Origin: G963675935 sp963719005
Lineage (GTDB): Bacteria > Planctomycetota > Planctomycetia > Pirellulales > Thermoguttaceae
Length of the DNA: 64,000 bases
Assembly (NCBI GenBank): GCA_963719005.1
Contig: CAVRAR010000005.1
Location: 1 to 64,000, forward strand
Reading direction: 5' to 3'
In this document: positions 54,884 through 63,624 of the stretch, piece after piece
Layout: every line of letters begins with the position of its first letter
How positions within the stretch are numbered: the first letter of the stretch is position 1
Position numbers and translations under genes: made by a program
Notes under the pieces: model-generated
Database searches by the model: none
What the model saw: only the letters and a program-made list of their open reading frames with translations
Told to the model about the DNA's origin: nothing

Positions 54884-55913
54884 ATGCCCGAACTGCCGCG
54901 AGTGATCCTGTCGGGGTTTGCCGACGAGGCCGCCAACCAGAAGACGGCGGTGCAGCAGTTCGCCGCCTTCGCCGCCTTGGGGCTGCAATACTACAGCCTG
55001 CGGTTCATCGACGTCGGCGAGGGCGTGAAGAACGTGATGCACCTGACGCTGGCGGAGATTCAGAAGATTCGCCACCTGCAAGATGAATACGGCCTGAACG
55101 TCTCTTCGATCGGCTCGCCCATCGGCAAAGTGAAGCTGCGCGACGTGGACGACGGCACGAAGAACGCTTTCGTGCCGTTCAAGAAGTACCTCGGCCGCGA
55201 GGTGAAGAAGGCGTGCCAGTTGGCCCATGCCTTCGAGGCGAAGCTGATTCGCGGTTTTTCGTTCTATCCGCCGCGCGGCGCCGATCTGGAGGAATGCCTG
55301 CCGCAGGTGGTCGATCAGTTGGGCCAGATCGCCGAGGCCTGCCACCGCGCCGATCTGACCTACGGCTTGGAGGTCGAGGCGAATCTGGTCGGCAGCACCG
55401 GCCAAATCCTCGCCGAAATCCACCGGCAGATCAACCATCCCGGCCTGCTGCTGATTTTCGACGCCGCGAACATTCTGGTGCAAGGCTATTCGCCCGCCGA
55501 GGTGTACGAGCAGTATCTGGCGATGAAGCCGGGGCTCGGCTGGCTGCACATCAAGGACTACCGCTGTCCGGCGGACGAGAAGCGGGCCGAACCCCTCGCC
55601 GCTTCACCCCGTGGACGTGGATGCGATCCGGCATTTCGTGCCCGCCGACGAGGGAGACAGCGCCCACGAGTCGATTTTGCGTGATTTCAGCCGCATCGTG
55701 CCGGCCGTCGAGCGAAAGCTCCGCCGCCGCGGCATCCCCGGCGTGTTTCTCGACCTCGAACCACACCTGAAGGGCGGCGGACAGTTCGGCGGATTCAGCG
55801 GCCCAGACGGAATGGGCGTCGCCCTGCGGTCGCTGTGCCGCGTGCTCGATTATGTAGGGCTCGACTACCACCTCCGCGACTTCGCCGACATCCAGGCGGC
55901 CCGCGGATTTTGA
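54884..55913 (+). CDS. Sugar phosphate isomerase/epimerase (frame broken near 55595)
   Basis: A TIM-barrel protein of about 340 residues (AP endonuclease family 2). The first part (VILSGFADEAANQKTAVQQF at the start, then RGFSFYPPRG, GLEVEANLVGSTGQIL, LLIFDAANIL, GWLHIKDY) carries the metal-binding Glu, Asp and His of the fold. The last 100 residues (VDVDAIRHFVPADEGDSAHE to the end) are one base out of frame, with the break inside the stretch after KDYRCPADEKRAEP. Both parts are conserved in such proteins. Likely role: isomerisation or epimerisation of a keto-sugar; the substrate is unknown. Confidence 0.78.
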
Positions 55914-55941
55914 CGAACATAAGACCGTTTACAGAACGAGG

Positions 55942-56012
55942 GGGGACGGAGGAGGTTGTCGGGAACAACTCCGGCAGATGGGAAGCTTTCTCCCGACAAC
56001 CTCCTCCGTCCC
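55942..56012. repeat. Palindromic repeat, GGGGACGGAGGAGGTTGTCGG family (copy 2)
   Basis: Arms GGGGACGGAGGAGGTTGTCG and CGACAACCTCCTCCGTCCC are a perfect match over about 19 bases. Confidence 0.8.
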
Positions 56013-56032
56013 GTTCCATTGAACATTCCAAC

Positions 56033-56115
56033 CGAGGAACACTAATCTTCACTAATCTTCGCTAATGGTCTTCAAGAAATCAGTGCCGATTAGCGTGAAT
56101 TAGTGTTCCTCTCCT
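56033..56115. repeat. AT-rich palindrome GAGGAACACTAAT...ATTAGTGTTCCTC
   Basis: A 13-base perfect outer arm, with inner TCACTAATC / GATTAGCGTGA partly paired. It ends 20 bases before the DUF1080 gene start. AT content is well above its surroundings. Confidence 0.7.
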
Positions 56116-56134
56116 CCTTTTGCGTGAGGGCACG

Positions 56135-56821
56135 ATGATGAAGAAGATGATCGTAGTGTTGGCGGTCTCTCTTGGTTTGGCGGCGGTGGCCGCTGCCGAG
56201 CCGAAAGCGACGAAGGACGCTCCCGACAAAGACAAATGGGAGAAGCTCTTCACCGGCGATCTGTCCGACGCGGTCTTTCCCAAGGGAGTCTGGTCGGTCA
56301 AGGACGGCCTGCTCTCGGCCACGAAAGACGAGTGCATCTGGACGAAGAAGCAGTACGAGAACTTCATGATCGATCTCGAATTCAAGACTGAGACAAATTC
56401 CAATAGCGGAGTGCTCGTCTATTGCACCGACAGGGCGAATTGGATTCCGAATTCGATCGAGGTGCAGATTCTCGACGATTTTGGCTCGGAAGCGGCCAAT
56501 ATCCCACCCACGTGGAAGTGCGCCGGGATTTTCGGCCGGCTGGCCCCGAAGAAGTCGATGGTCAAGAAGCCCGGCCAATGGAACCATATCACCGTCGTCT
56601 GCCACGGCAAGCACATTACGGTGCGGCTCAATGGCGAGACGGTCACGAAGTTTGACATGTCGAAATGGACCTCGGCGAAGAAGAATCCCGACGGCAGCGA
56701 AATTCCGCCTTGGGAGAGCACGCCCGCGGCCAAGCTGGCCACCAAGGGCTACGTTGGCCTGCAAGGCAAACACGCCGGCGCGCCGACGTTCTTCCGGAAT
56801 ATCAAGATCAAGAAGGACTGA
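56135..56821 (+). CDS. Secreted DUF1080 (3-keto-disaccharide hydrolase-like) protein
   Basis: A 228-aa protein with a signal peptide (MIVVLAVSLGLAAVAAAE). The DUF1080 concanavalin-like fold is shown by WSVKDGLLSATKDECIWTKK, FMIDLEFKTETNSNSGVLVY, NSIEVQILDDFG, GQWNHITVVCHGKHITVRLN and YVGLQGKHAGAPTFFRNIKI. Family members bind or hydrolyse glycans in the periplasm or outside. ATG 56135 follows GAGGGCACG. A hairpin follows 20 bases after the stop. Confidence 0.88.
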   Translation: MMKKMIVVLAVSLGLAAVAAAEPKATKDAPDKDKWEKLFTGDLSDAVFPKGVWSVKDGLLSATKDECIWTKKQYENFMIDLEFKTETNSNSGVLVYCTDRANWIPNSIEVQILDDFGSEAANIPPTWKCAGIFGRLAPKKSMVKKPGQWNHITVVCHGKHITVRLNGETVTKFDMSKWTSAKKNPDGSEIPPWESTPAAKLATKGYVGLQGKHAGAPTFFRNIKIKKD

Positions 56822-56840
56822 CGGCCGGCGTCTGCGGCGG

Positions 56841-56865
56841 TCCCCTCTCCCATTGGGAGAGGGGA
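56841..56865. terminator. Hairpin after the DUF1080 gene
   Basis: TCCCCTCTCCCA / TGGGAGAGGGGA, 12-base perfect arms, between two convergent genes. Same family as 19273-19300. Confidence 0.55.
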
Positions 56866-56895
56866 GACAGGGACACGTTCCGCGACTGGTAGAAC

Positions 56896-57975
56896 TCAAG
56901 GTGTGGCATTTGCGGTGGGCAGGCCGTCCTTGCGGTTGCCCATGCTGCGATGGATTTCCGGATCGATCCCGAAATCGATCAGCTTCACCGAGCCGTCGCA
57001 AAGGGCCATCGAGAAGCCGTTGGGATGAGCGCTGCCGAATCGCCAGCGGGCGGCACAGCCCGCGGTGTCGCGAAGCGGCGGCAGAAAGGTCCAGCGGGCG
57101 ACGTTCTCGTTGTCGCCGACCAACGCGGCGGCATCGTCGCCGGGGTCTGCGCCGTTGTAATAGGCGTCGGGATTGATGTATTTCTCGCCGAGCAGATAGG
57201 TGAGCGAACAGCCGTCGGTGACTTGGGTGAGCTTGACCATGCTGCCGCAGAAGATCACACCACTGGCTGCGTTGTCGATGGCGTCGAACGTCTTTTTCGC
57301 GTTGGCGGCTTGGGTCGTCGAACCGTTAACGCCCCCTTCGGCCAGGCTGGCTGGCCCGGCCTCTTCACTCGGCGGGGCCGATTTCCACAGCGGCGGCAGC
57401 GGATCGCCGGGGCTTGTGTAGACGTCGCCGCCGTTGGCCGCGTAGTCGTTGCGTCCCACGCTTGTCGGCAATCCCGCGTTGACGATCGACCACGAATTGG
57501 TCCACGGATAGGCAGTCGGCGGCCGCCGCGTCGGGCAGTAGTAGCAAGGCCAAGGCGACCCCAGGCGTAGCAGATGGGCGGCATTCTTCTGTGTCGGCGC
57601 TAATGTGCTGCCCATATCGTGAAGCGGCGATGACTCCACAAAGGGCATGATATTGTAGAGCCAACCACCGGGCTGAGATCGACCGAGCCCGAGATCGGCG
57701 TCGCCGGTCCAAGCGACGCCCCATCCGCCCGTGGGAAGATGCCCTATCGCCTGTTCATGGTTCCAGCAACCGAATGCCAGTCGCCTGAGGTTGTTCTGGC
57801 ACTGCATCCGCCGGGCAGTCTCCTTTGAACTCAACACCGCCGGCAGCAACAAGCCGACCACGACGGCAATGACGACCACGACGACCACGAATTCGGTAAC
57901 GGTATATCCTCGCCTCGGCAGCCGTCGGCTTGCGACGAAAGAACGACCGATCGAGAACGCGCGTCTCGTTGTCAT
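56896..57975 (-). CDS. DUF1559 protein with type IV pilin-like N-terminus
   Basis: A 359-aa member of the DUF1559 family. The N-terminal helix is a variant prepilin motif (RRGYTVTEFVVVVVVIAVVV, GLLLPAVLSSKETARR), with Gly-Tyr instead of Gly-Phe at the cleavage site. Family features follow: HLPTGGWG, QPGGWLYNIMPF, CPTRRPP, TYLLGEKYINPD, GSAHPNGFSMALCDGSVKLI and the end GNRKDGLPT. The body is close to that of 7202-8242. It starts 11 bases after the L-fucose isomerase stop on the same strand, so the two may be co-transcribed. Confidence 0.87.
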   Translation of the reverse strand: MTTRRAFSIGRSFVASRRLPRRGYTVTEFVVVVVVIAVVVGLLLPAVLSSKETARRMQCQNNLRRLAFGCWNHEQAIGHLPTGGWGVAWTGDADLGLGRSQPGGWLYNIMPFVESSPLHDMGSTLAPTQKNAAHLLRLGSPWPCYYCPTRRPPTAYPWTNSWSIVNAGLPTSVGRNDYAANGGDVYTSPGDPLPPLWKSAPPSEEAGPASLAEGGVNGSTTQAANAKKTFDAIDNAASGVIFCGSMVKLTQVTDGCSLTYLLGEKYINPDAYYNGADPGDDAAALVGDNENVARWTFLPPLRDTAGCAARWRFGSAHPNGFSMALCDGSVKLIDFGIDPEIHRSMGNRKDGLPTANATP

Positions 57976-57986
57976 AACTCACATCA

Positions 57987-59786
57987 CTACCGCCCGTACA
58001 CCGGGCCGAAGTTGGCGCAGGCGCGGAAATCGGCCCCTTCCGGGTCGGCGGTGCCGAAGGCGCCCCACACGCTCGGACGGAAGACGTTTTCCTCGGGCAC
58101 GTTGTGCATGCAGACCGGAATCCGCAGCATCGCGGCCAGCGTAATCAGGTCGGCGCCGACGTGGCCGAAGCTGAACGCGCCGTGGTTGGCCCCCCAGGCG
58201 TTCATCACCGAGTAGCCGTCCGTGAACACGCCCGAGCCCGTGCAACGCGGGGCGAACCACGTCGTCGGCCAGGTCGGATCGGTGCGGCTGTCCAACGTGT
58301 TGTGGGCCTTTTCCGGCAGTTCGAACGTCCAGCCCTCGGCAATCTGCAACACCGGGCCTTGCCCGCGGATCAGATTGACGCGCGACAGCGTGACCGGCAT
58401 TCCGCCGCGAGAGACGAAGTGCGACGAGAATCCGCTGCCGCGGAAGTAATCGGTGATGCCCGGATACCACGTGGTGGCGTCGAGGCACGCCTTCGCCTCG
58501 GCCTCGCTGATGTCCCAGAAGGGCTTCATGGCGAGCTTGCCGCCGATCTGCTGGCAGCCGGCGCCGTCAAGCGCGGCCGCACCCGAGTTGATCAGGTGGA
58601 TCAGCCCGACGGCCGCCGCGCCGCTCGGATCGTAGCCGGTCACACGCTTCAACGCGGCGGGGCTCCAGTAGGTCCGCACGTCGGCGAAAACCTGCGCCGT
58701 GCCCGTCAATAGGTTGCCGAAGAGCATGACCGCGCCGTTGAGGCAGTCGTTTTCGGTGGCCATGACGTACGGGGCGCGGATGCCGTTCCAGTCGAACGAC
58801 GAATTGAGAATCGCCTCCATGAAGTCGCCGTTCGGATAAGTGTCGGTCCACTGGCGTTGTCCCTGGAAGCCGGCGGCGATGGCGTTATGGCCCATCGATT
58901 CCTCGACGAATCCCATTTCGGCCAGCCGCGGATTGCCGACCATCAGGTCGCGGCCGATCATGGCCATCTTGAGCGACCACTCCCAGACGCGGGCCTTTTG
59001 CTCCGGCGTCAGCTTCTTCGCGTTGCGATCGTCGCCCTCCTTGCAGTTCGCCTTGGCCCAGGCGGCGGCGCGTTGGTATTCGGCTTCGTCGAAAATCTTC
59101 TTGTCGATGCGGCGAACAAACTCCACGCTCTCAACCGTTTCGACGCGCATGCCGAGGTAGCGCTCGAAGAAGTCGTGATTCACCAGCGAGCCGGCGATGC
59201 CCATCGAAACGTTGCCCAGCGAGAGATACGACTTGCCGCGCATGGTGGCGACGGCCAGGCCGGAGCGGACGAAGCTCAGAATCTTCTGGCGGACGTCGGC
59301 GGGGATGTCGTTGACTTGTTCCTTGTCCTGGACGTCGCGGCCGTAGATGCTGAAGGCGGGCAGGCCCTTCTGATTGTGCCCGGCCAGCACGGCGGCGAGG
59401 TAAACGGCCCCTGGCCGCTCGGTTCCGTTGAAGCCCCAGACGGCCTTCGGCGTCAACGGGTCCATGTCCATCGTTTCCGAGCCGTAGCACCAGCAGGGCG
59501 AGACGGTCAGCGAGACGCCGACGCCTTCGCGGGCGAACTTCGCGGCGGTCTGGGCGGCTTCGGCCACGCCGCCGATGCAACTGTCGGCGATGACGCATTC
59601 GACCGGGGCGCCGCAGGCGTGCCGCAGCGACTCGGAGATCAGCTTGGCCACGCCCTTCGCCATGCCCATCGTCTGGCCTTCCAGCGATTCGCGAATGCCG
59701 CCGCGCCGGCCGTCGATGGCAGGCCGGATGCCGACCTTGGGAAGCGATCCAACGAGACGATTGACGCACGGAACTTGACTGGCCAT
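57987..59786 (-). CDS. fucI: L-fucose isomerase
   Basis: A 599-aa enzyme that interconverts L-fucose and L-fuculose; length matches E. coli FucI (591). Metal-site regions are FVEESMGHN, ATENDCLNG and NHGAFSFGHVGAD. Other conserved stretches are VSPCWCYGSETMDMDPLTPK, AVWGFNGTERPGAVYLAAVL and RTDPTWPTTWFAPRCTGSGV. ATG 59786 fits the family start. L-Fucose use is common in Planctomycetes, which degrade sulfated fucans. No fuculose kinase or aldolase gene is in the window. Confidence 0.92.
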   Translation of the reverse strand: MASQVPCVNRLVGSLPKVGIRPAIDGRRGGIRESLEGQTMGMAKGVAKLISESLRHACGAPVECVIADSCIGGVAEAAQTAAKFAREGVGVSLTVSPCWCYGSETMDMDPLTPKAVWGFNGTERPGAVYLAAVLAGHNQKGLPAFSIYGRDVQDKEQVNDIPADVRQKILSFVRSGLAVATMRGKSYLSLGNVSMGIAGSLVNHDFFERYLGMRVETVESVEFVRRIDKKIFDEAEYQRAAAWAKANCKEGDDRNAKKLTPEQKARVWEWSLKMAMIGRDLMVGNPRLAEMGFVEESMGHNAIAAGFQGQRQWTDTYPNGDFMEAILNSSFDWNGIRAPYVMATENDCLNGAVMLFGNLLTGTAQVFADVRTYWSPAALKRVTGYDPSGAAAVGLIHLINSGAAALDGAGCQQIGGKLAMKPFWDISEAEAKACLDATTWYPGITDYFRGSGFSSHFVSRGGMPVTLSRVNLIRGQGPVLQIAEGWTFELPEKAHNTLDSRTDPTWPTTWFAPRCTGSGVFTDGYSVMNAWGANHGAFSFGHVGADLITLAAMLRIPVCMHNVPEENVFRPSVWGAFGTADPEGADFRACANFGPVYGR

Positions 59787-60156
59787 GGACGGGCTCTCCT
59801 CGATTGCTGGGGAATTTTCGATATTCGGAGCCCCAATTCTGGCTCGCAAGCACGTTTCTTGCAATAGCCCCCTCGACGTAACACGGGCATCTTGCCCCTG
59901 GCCAAAACACATGTGCACGATGTTCGTACTGCGCTAAACCGGCTTCCGCGGACGTTCGTTACAAAAACCCGCGGAACTCGCTTCTGAGAGTGAGGAGCGG
60001 GCTCGCCTTATCGCCGCACCGCACTCTTGCGAGGGGGGTGTGCCGACGTTCGACCGCCGCAACTGTGGATTGCCCAGCCGCGGGCAACACGGTAGGATCA
60101 TCCTGGCTCCTTGCGGCTCGTTTCATTGCGCAACCCAAAAAAGGGAGGAACTTCCG
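59787..60156. other. Divergent intergenic region
   Basis: About 370 bases between fucI (minus) and the LRR-like gene (plus). No gene or strong promoter match is seen. AAGGGAGGAA precedes the ATG at 60157. Confidence 0.4.
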
Positions 60157-61475
60157 ATGACGCGAAAATCTGTCGTCTGTTTGGCGGTTCTGTTAGCGGC
60201 GGGCTGTCTTCCATGTTTCGCCGACAAGACCGACGCTCCTCGGCAGGGGAAGCTGATCCGAGTCACGCTGAGATGCGATGAAAAGTGCCTCTGCGCTCCT
60301 TTCGACAGCATCGCGACCGATCTGGTGACCGTGGAGCGAAGCACGGACGCGAAGAAAGGCGAAACGCGAATGGTCTTCAATGGGTTGCCGCGAGCGACGG
60401 TTTCGTTGCTGCGCGAGGGTCCGAAAGATGACGCCCCGATAGTCCTGACCCTCTTCCCCGAAGACGACGGAAAGACCATACATCTGACCGTCAAGAACGA
60501 CGTCTGCTACCAGAACGATATTCCTTGCACGATTCGGATTCCCGCGAACATAACGCGCGAGAACCTGGCAAAGCAGCTCGACGCGCTGAAAAAAGCGAAG
60601 AAAGACAAGCATACGAATGGACTGACTGTCGCCCTTCAATTGGACGACTCCAGCGTGTCTGTCCTTAAGGAACTCAAAGGGTCGCGAGTGGGACTTTTTC
60701 TCGGGAAAGCTCCGGGCAAGGCAGGCCTTCCCGTGCGCTCGCCGGCGAGCTGACTCGCGCAATCGGAGACGTGGAGCCCAGGCAAGTAATGATCGACTTC
60801 AAAGACTTGGCCCTGCTGGACCGCTGCCTTTCCAAGATCGAAGGTCTTTCGCTGATGATGGAGTCGCCACCCCAGGTCATTCCCGATTTGTCGAAGTTCA
60901 CGGCGTTGCGAGGCCTGACGCTTGCGAATGTCCGCGGCCACATCGACCTAAAGCCGCTGGAAAAGCTCACGCGACTCGAAGCATTGACGGTCTTCTCCGA
61001 GGGTTGCGAAAACGCCGGCGCGATCGGTTCCTTGGCCCGGCTGAAGTTCTTGGTGATGCCGTCGAAGTCGGCCGACGATCTTTCCTACCTGAAGCTTCCC
61101 GAGTTGCAGTACCTGGCCGCCGAGTTTCCGGTCGACGCGGACTTTTCGTTTGTAGAAAAGATGCCCAACTTGCAGACGCTTTGCATGTGGAGCACAAGCG
61201 AAAAGCAGAACTTGAAGCCGCTGGAGAAGCTGCCCAAGCTGCGATGTCTGGCGTTGTCGCAAGATCGCAGAAGGGATCAGCCGCAGCCGTTCGTGGCCAA
61301 GGACTTCAAGAACGTGAAGGAGTTTCAGAAAGCCCGGCCGGACGTCGAGGTGGTGGGATATCGAGGGATGTGTCTCGGCTCGATTTGGCTGCTCGCCTTG
61401 GCGGCAGCGGCGGCGGTCGTGGCTTGGCTGATTCGGCGGAAACAGGCCGGCAACCGGCTCGCTTACCAGCGATAG
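60157..61475 (+). CDS. Exported leucine-rich-repeat-like membrane protein (frame broken near 60740)
   Basis: About 438 residues when joined. It has an N-terminal signal peptide, possibly a lipoprotein type (VVCLAVLLAAGC), a region of about 180 residues without recognisable domain, then leucine-rich-like repeats (LPELQYLAAEFPVDADFSFV, MPNLQTLCMWSTSEKQNLKP, LPKLRCLALSQ) and a C-terminal membrane helix followed by RRKQ (GSIWLLALAAAAAVVAWLIRRK). This tripartite end resembles cell-surface sorting segments. The frame changes around 60740; after it the sequence reads LAGELTRAIGDVEPRQVMID. Function is unknown; protein-protein contact is likely. Confidence 0.65.
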
Positions 61476-61487
61476 CCCAGAAGGCGA

Positions 61488-61621
61488 GGGGGACGGAGGA
61501 GCTTGTCGGGAAAGCGTGTAACCGTTGTAGATTGTCGCCTTTCGCTCCGCGAAAGAAACGCTGCTTTCGCGGAGCGAATGGCGACTTGCCGGACTTCTTT
61601 CCGACAACCTCCTCCGTCCCC
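61488..61621. repeat. Palindromic repeat, GGGGACGGAGGAGGTTGTCGG family (copy 3, with inner hairpin)
   Basis: Outer arms 61488-61510 and 61598-61621 match the family. The loop holds a second inverted repeat (TCGCCTTTCGCTCCGCGAAAG with CTTTCGCGGAGCGAATGGCGA), i.e. a palindrome within a palindrome. Confidence 0.8.
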
Positions 61622-61631
61622 TTCCTCGTCC

Positions 61632-62279
61632 ATGAGACGAATTCACGACTGCTTCTGGACGTTGTTGTTCGCCGCGGCGGCGGTCGGCTTTGCGCTGACG
61701 GCCCACCGCAATGTTTGGATGGCGTGGCGATGGGCGTTCTTAGCGCTGGCCGGCGTCGGCATTTGCGGCGGATGGGTTGCCGACGACGATCCAATCGGAA
61801 CGATCTTCGGCAGGCCGCGCGGCAACCGCCTCGACCGCTGGATCGCCGCGGCGCTCGGGCTGGCGGTCCTCGCGGCCGTGGCCTACCGGCGGCTGTTAGG
61901 CGAAGAGTGGTTTCCCGCCTCGCTCCATTGGTTTGCAGTCGCAGCCATGGCCATCGGCGCCACGGAAGAACTCCTGTGGCGCGGCTGGATGCAAGGGGCT
62001 TTGACGAAATCGCTCGGTTCCCCGGCGGCCGTCTTGGCGGCGGCCGGAGCACATGCGGCTTACAAGACGGCGCTGTTCCTCTTTCCGCCCGATGGCATTG
62101 CCAGGCAGAGTTCGGGGGCGTTGCTGTTCCTGGCGGGCGCGACGTTCGGCTTTGGCGCGATACTCGGGCTGATTCGCCTCCGGCAAGGCACGATCGCCGG
62201 GCCGATGGCGTTTCACATGCTTTTTGATCTCCTGGTTTACGGTCAATGCGCAAGTGCGCCGTGGTGGGTGTGGCAATGA
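61632..62279 (+). CDS. CPBP-family intramembrane metalloprotease
   Basis: A 215-aa polytopic membrane protein of the CAAX/CPBP (ABI) family. The catalytic glutamates are Glu112-Glu113 in TEELLWRG, with the second motif AHAAYK and the third region FGAILGLIRLR...GPMAFHMLFD carrying His and Asp. The start codon lies just after a palindromic repeat. Its stop overlaps the ATG of the next gene (ATGA at 62276), so both proteins are made together. Members of this family process prenylated proteins, bacteriocins or peptide signals; here the partner is a radical SAM protein. Confidence 0.87.
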   Translation: MRRIHDCFWTLLFAAAAVGFALTAHRNVWMAWRWAFLALAGVGICGGWVADDDPIGTIFGRPRGNRLDRWIAAALGLAVLAAVAYRRLLGEEWFPASLHWFAVAAMAIGATEELLWRGWMQGALTKSLGSPAAVLAAAGAHAAYKTALFLFPPDGIARQSSGALLFLAGATFGFGAILGLIRLRQGTIAGPMAFHMLFDLLVYGQCASAPWWVWQ

Positions 62280-63559
62280 CGTTGCTCCATGCGTTCAACC
62301 TGCTGCGAATTCTGACGAAGCCGCGGATCGTGCTGCCGGCGCTGCGGGAGTTTCATTCGCCCGATGCGAAGCGACCCGGCGTCGGCTGGCGGCAACGGCT
62401 TGTGGCAATTCGGTTTCTGCTGCGATGGCTTCGCAACGAGGGGCTGAGCCGGCACCGCGGGCAATGGGTGATTGCGTCGTACCTGCCGCCTTTTCCGGGA
62501 GCGGCCTACAACCGTTTTTTCGCACGGAAACTAGACGGCGAGCGACTGATTCCGCACTCGGCGGCGCTGGCGATAACCGCCGAGTGCCCTGCCGATTGTT
62601 GGCATTGCAGCTTGAAAAACCGTCGCGTCGGGCAGGAATTGACGACCGATCAGTGGCTCGACGTCATCGCCCAACTCCACGAATTGGGCGTCTCCATGAT
62701 CGCCCTGACCGGCGGAGAGCCGACGATGCGGGCGGACTTGCCGATATTGGTTCAAGCGGCCCATCGCGGCGGCGCGGCGGTTGAAATGTTCACGTCGGGG
62801 ATCGGGCTGAGCGAGGCGAAAATCAATGCCCTCCGCGTCGCCGGCCTCTGGGCGATCGGCGTCAGCCTCGACCGCACCGAGCCGCAGGCCGTCAACCGCA
62901 TGCGCGGCACGCCCCAGGCGTTCGATTCAGCGATCGATGCCCTGAAAGTGTCGCGCCGCGCCGGCCTCTACACGTTCATCAATGCCGTGGCCGATCGGCA
63001 GTCCGTCGCCACTGGCGAATATCGACGGCTATACGACCTGGCGCGGCGGCTTTCACTTCACGAGTTGCGCCTGTTGGAGCCGATGCCCTGCGGCCGACTT
63101 GCATCGTCGGGAAGCGATTACCGGCTAACGCCGGAACAAGTCGCCGAGTTGCGGCAGTTCCACCGCGACATGAATCGTCGCGGCCGAGGCCCCAAGGTGT
63201 GCGCGTTCCCCGAGATCGAGAGCGCGGAACTGTTCGGCTGCGGCGCCGGCACGTTCCACCTGCATATCGACCCGTCGGGAAACGTCTGCCCGTGCGATTT
63301 CATGCCGCTATCGTTCGGCAACGTGCTCGGCGAGCGTCTGGAGGTCGTCGTTCGTCGCATGGGCGAAGCGATGCGGCAGCCGCGGCGTCATTGTTTCCTG
63401 CAAACCAACGCCGCGGCGATCGATCGGCTCGCCGCCGAGCATGGCTATCCGCTTTCACCGCAGTTGAGCGTTCAAGTAGCAACCGAATCGCCCCAAGAGC
63501 CGCTGCCCGACTATCTTCAGTTCGTGGCAAGACCGTTGGGACTGCCGGGGAACGTTTGA
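62276..63559 (+). CDS. Radical SAM/SPASM-type protein
   Basis: A 427-aa radical SAM enzyme with the cluster motif C104-PAD-C108-WH-C111 and GGEPTMR. The C-terminal part has a SPASM-like set of cysteines (CAFPEI, CGAGTFHLHIDPSGNVCPCD, CFLQTN) that would hold an extra Fe-S cluster. This layout is typical of peptide-modifying maturases and of heme/cofactor enzymes. The N-terminal 90 residues include a hydrophobic stretch (LLHAFNLLRIL). ATG 62276 is chosen because it overlaps the CPBP stop; an ATG at 62246 would extend into that gene. No small precursor ORF is obvious next to it. Confidence 0.82.
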   Translation: MTLLHAFNLLRILTKPRIVLPALREFHSPDAKRPGVGWRQRLVAIRFLLRWLRNEGLSRHRGQWVIASYLPPFPGAAYNRFFARKLDGERLIPHSAALAITAECPADCWHCSLKNRRVGQELTTDQWLDVIAQLHELGVSMIALTGGEPTMRADLPILVQAAHRGGAAVEMFTSGIGLSEAKINALRVAGLWAIGVSLDRTEPQAVNRMRGTPQAFDSAIDALKVSRRAGLYTFINAVADRQSVATGEYRRLYDLARRLSLHELRLLEPMPCGRLASSGSDYRLTPEQVAELRQFHRDMNRRGRGPKVCAFPEIESAELFGCGAGTFHLHIDPSGNVCPCDFMPLSFGNVLGERLEVVVRRMGEAMRQPRRHCFLQTNAAAIDRLAAEHGYPLSPQLSVQVATESPQEPLPDYLQFVARPLGLPGNV

Positions 63560-63593
63560 TTGCGTCGTCAAGCTCTACTCAACAGAACCCTCT

Positions 63594-63612
63594 TGCGAAG
63601 CCGCAAGCGGCT
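63594..63612. repeat. Short palindrome GCGAAGCCGCAAGCGGCTC
   Basis: AGCCGC-AA-GCGGCT, a variant of the AAACCGCAAGCGGTTT family. Confidence 0.45.
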
Positions 63613-63624
63613 CGGAGATCATAG

